The notes under the pieces are model-generated. The model was given only the letters and a program-made list of their open reading frames with translations, was not told the DNA's origin and did not search any database. The translations under genes were made by a program, and so were the position numbers. A stretch of 41,361 bases of DNA from JAAYCI01 sp964370195 (GTDB lineage Bacteria > Bacillota > Clostridia > Oscillospirales > Ruminococcaceae). Shown piece by piece: positions 41,060 through 41,361 of the stretch (the first letter of the stretch is position 1; every line of letters starts with the position of its first letter). The stretch lies in the NCBI GenBank assembly GCA_964370195.1, contig CAYJIH010000012.1, positions 1 through 41,361 on the forward strand, written 5' to 3'.

Positions 41060-41361
41060 GGTACTGTCAAGAATTATGCGCAAAATAGAATTGTAGCATT
41101 TATAGAACAGCAGTTAACCGGCTATGAACTCATCCACAAAAGTTCGCTCAAGATGTTTCATATTCATATATTTTTTGTTCCCCCATTGGGAACCGGCAAC
41201 GTGTCGAAGGCGTGCACAAACAAGCATAAGAGCCGAATTGCCATCCGGGAAAGTGCCCACCACCCGTGTTCGTCTGCGTATCTCACGATTCAAACGTTCA
41301 ATCGCATTGTTTGTACGTATCCTTGTCCAGTGTTCATACGGGAAGTCACAGTATGTCAAGG
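41060..41361 (-). mobile_element. IS256-family insertion sequence, one end
   Basis: The element enters from the right edge. Its left terminus is probably at about 41060, where GGTACTGTCAAGAATTATGC resembles an IS256-type terminal inverted repeat, 54 nt outside the transposase stop. The other end and target duplication lie beyond the window. Confidence 0.75.
41114..41361 (-). CDS. IS256-family transposase, C-terminal fragment (cut by window edge)
   Basis: Only the last roughly 80 residues of a mutator/IS256-type transposase are in view. The gene continues past the right edge, so the apparent Met at 41359 is internal. The family segment RIRTNNAIERLNREIRRRTRVVG is present and includes the Glu expected to complete the DDE triad. 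The end VDEFIAG precedes the stop. No frameshift is seen in this part, so the element may be intact. Confidence 0.92.
   Translation of the reverse strand, partial: LTYCDFPYEHWTRIRTNNAIERLNREIRRRTRVVGTFPDGNSALMLVCARLRHVAGSQWGNKKYMNMKHLERTFVDEFIAG

Overview
This window looks like a chromosomal segment of an anaerobic, low-to-moderate GC Bacillota, most likely class Clostridia. The evidence is the strong AGGAGG-type ribosome binding sites, sigma-A promoters of the TTGACA/TATAAT type, an FMN riboswitch on a RibU transporter, a DUF512 protein next to Der, a YolD/Y-family polymerase pair and an RsgI-like anti-sigma factor. The species cannot be named. The sequence is a draft scaffold with two 100-N gaps (3795-3894 and 13812-13911). 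No prophage, CRISPR array, rRNA or tRNA gene was recognised.

Layout, left to right. 1-1.6 kb: RlmD-type rRNA methyltransferase, then a bidirectional terminator. 1.6-3.9 kb: a LacI regulator (its N-terminus lost in a gap) and a BMP/Med nucleoside-type binding lipoprotein. 4.1-9.5 kb: a minus-strand run of DUF512 radical-SAM-like protein, Der GTPase, MTA/SAH deaminase and S-adenosylhomocysteinase-like protein. 9.5-10.3 kb: DUF177 and ribosomal protein L32 behind a near-ideal promoter. 10.4-11.3 kb: RibU with promoter, FMN riboswitch and terminator all visible. 11.4-14.3 kb: a class A penicillin-binding protein whose cytoplasmic tail carries tandem WDLS repeats. 14.5-17.2 kb: KtrB-KtrA potassium transporter and a ModE-like regulator. 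17.3-20.1 kb: a lone ABC ATPase, an ABM-fold protein, YbaK deacylase, a TfoX-N protein and a DUF6935-type protein. 20.3-22.6 kb: divergent nucleoside hydrolase and ribokinase. 22.6-27.4 kb: a membrane diguanylate cyclase, MATE exporter and a NitT/TauT-type ABC permease and ATPase without a binding protein. 27.6-29.6 kb: YolD-like protein and Y-family DNA polymerase. 29.7-32.6 kb: TrkA and TrkH, a second potassium system. 32.7-36 kb: DUF2325 protein under two palindromic operators, a TIGR04076 protein, an ECF sigma factor with an RsgI-like anti-sigma factor ending in a poly-aspartate tail, and a small two-helix membrane protein. 36.3-40.6 kb: an orphan molybdenum hydroxylase large subunit and a GGDEF-EAL protein. 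40.7 kb to the end: a GC-rich palindromic repeat and one end of an IS256-family element.

Several genes fit one theme, purine nucleoside handling. The SAH deaminase and SAH hydrolase could turn S-adenosylhomocysteine into inosine plus homocysteine through S-inosylhomocysteine. The nucleoside hydrolase and ribokinase could then release the base and phosphorylate the ribose. The BMP lipoprotein and the xanthine-dehydrogenase-like subunit would fit the import and oxidation ends. This link is inference, because the genes lie in separate transcription units. Other themes are ion and envelope homeostasis (Ktr, Trk, PBP, ECF/anti-sigma) and c-di-GMP signalling (one apparently intact cyclase, one GGDEF-EAL protein with a degenerate cyclase half).

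The least explained features are the poly-Asp anti-sigma factor, the WDLS-repeat PBP tail, the apparent ATC start of the GGDEF-EAL gene, the possible competing-hairpin leader of ktrB, and the structured repeat beside the IS element.
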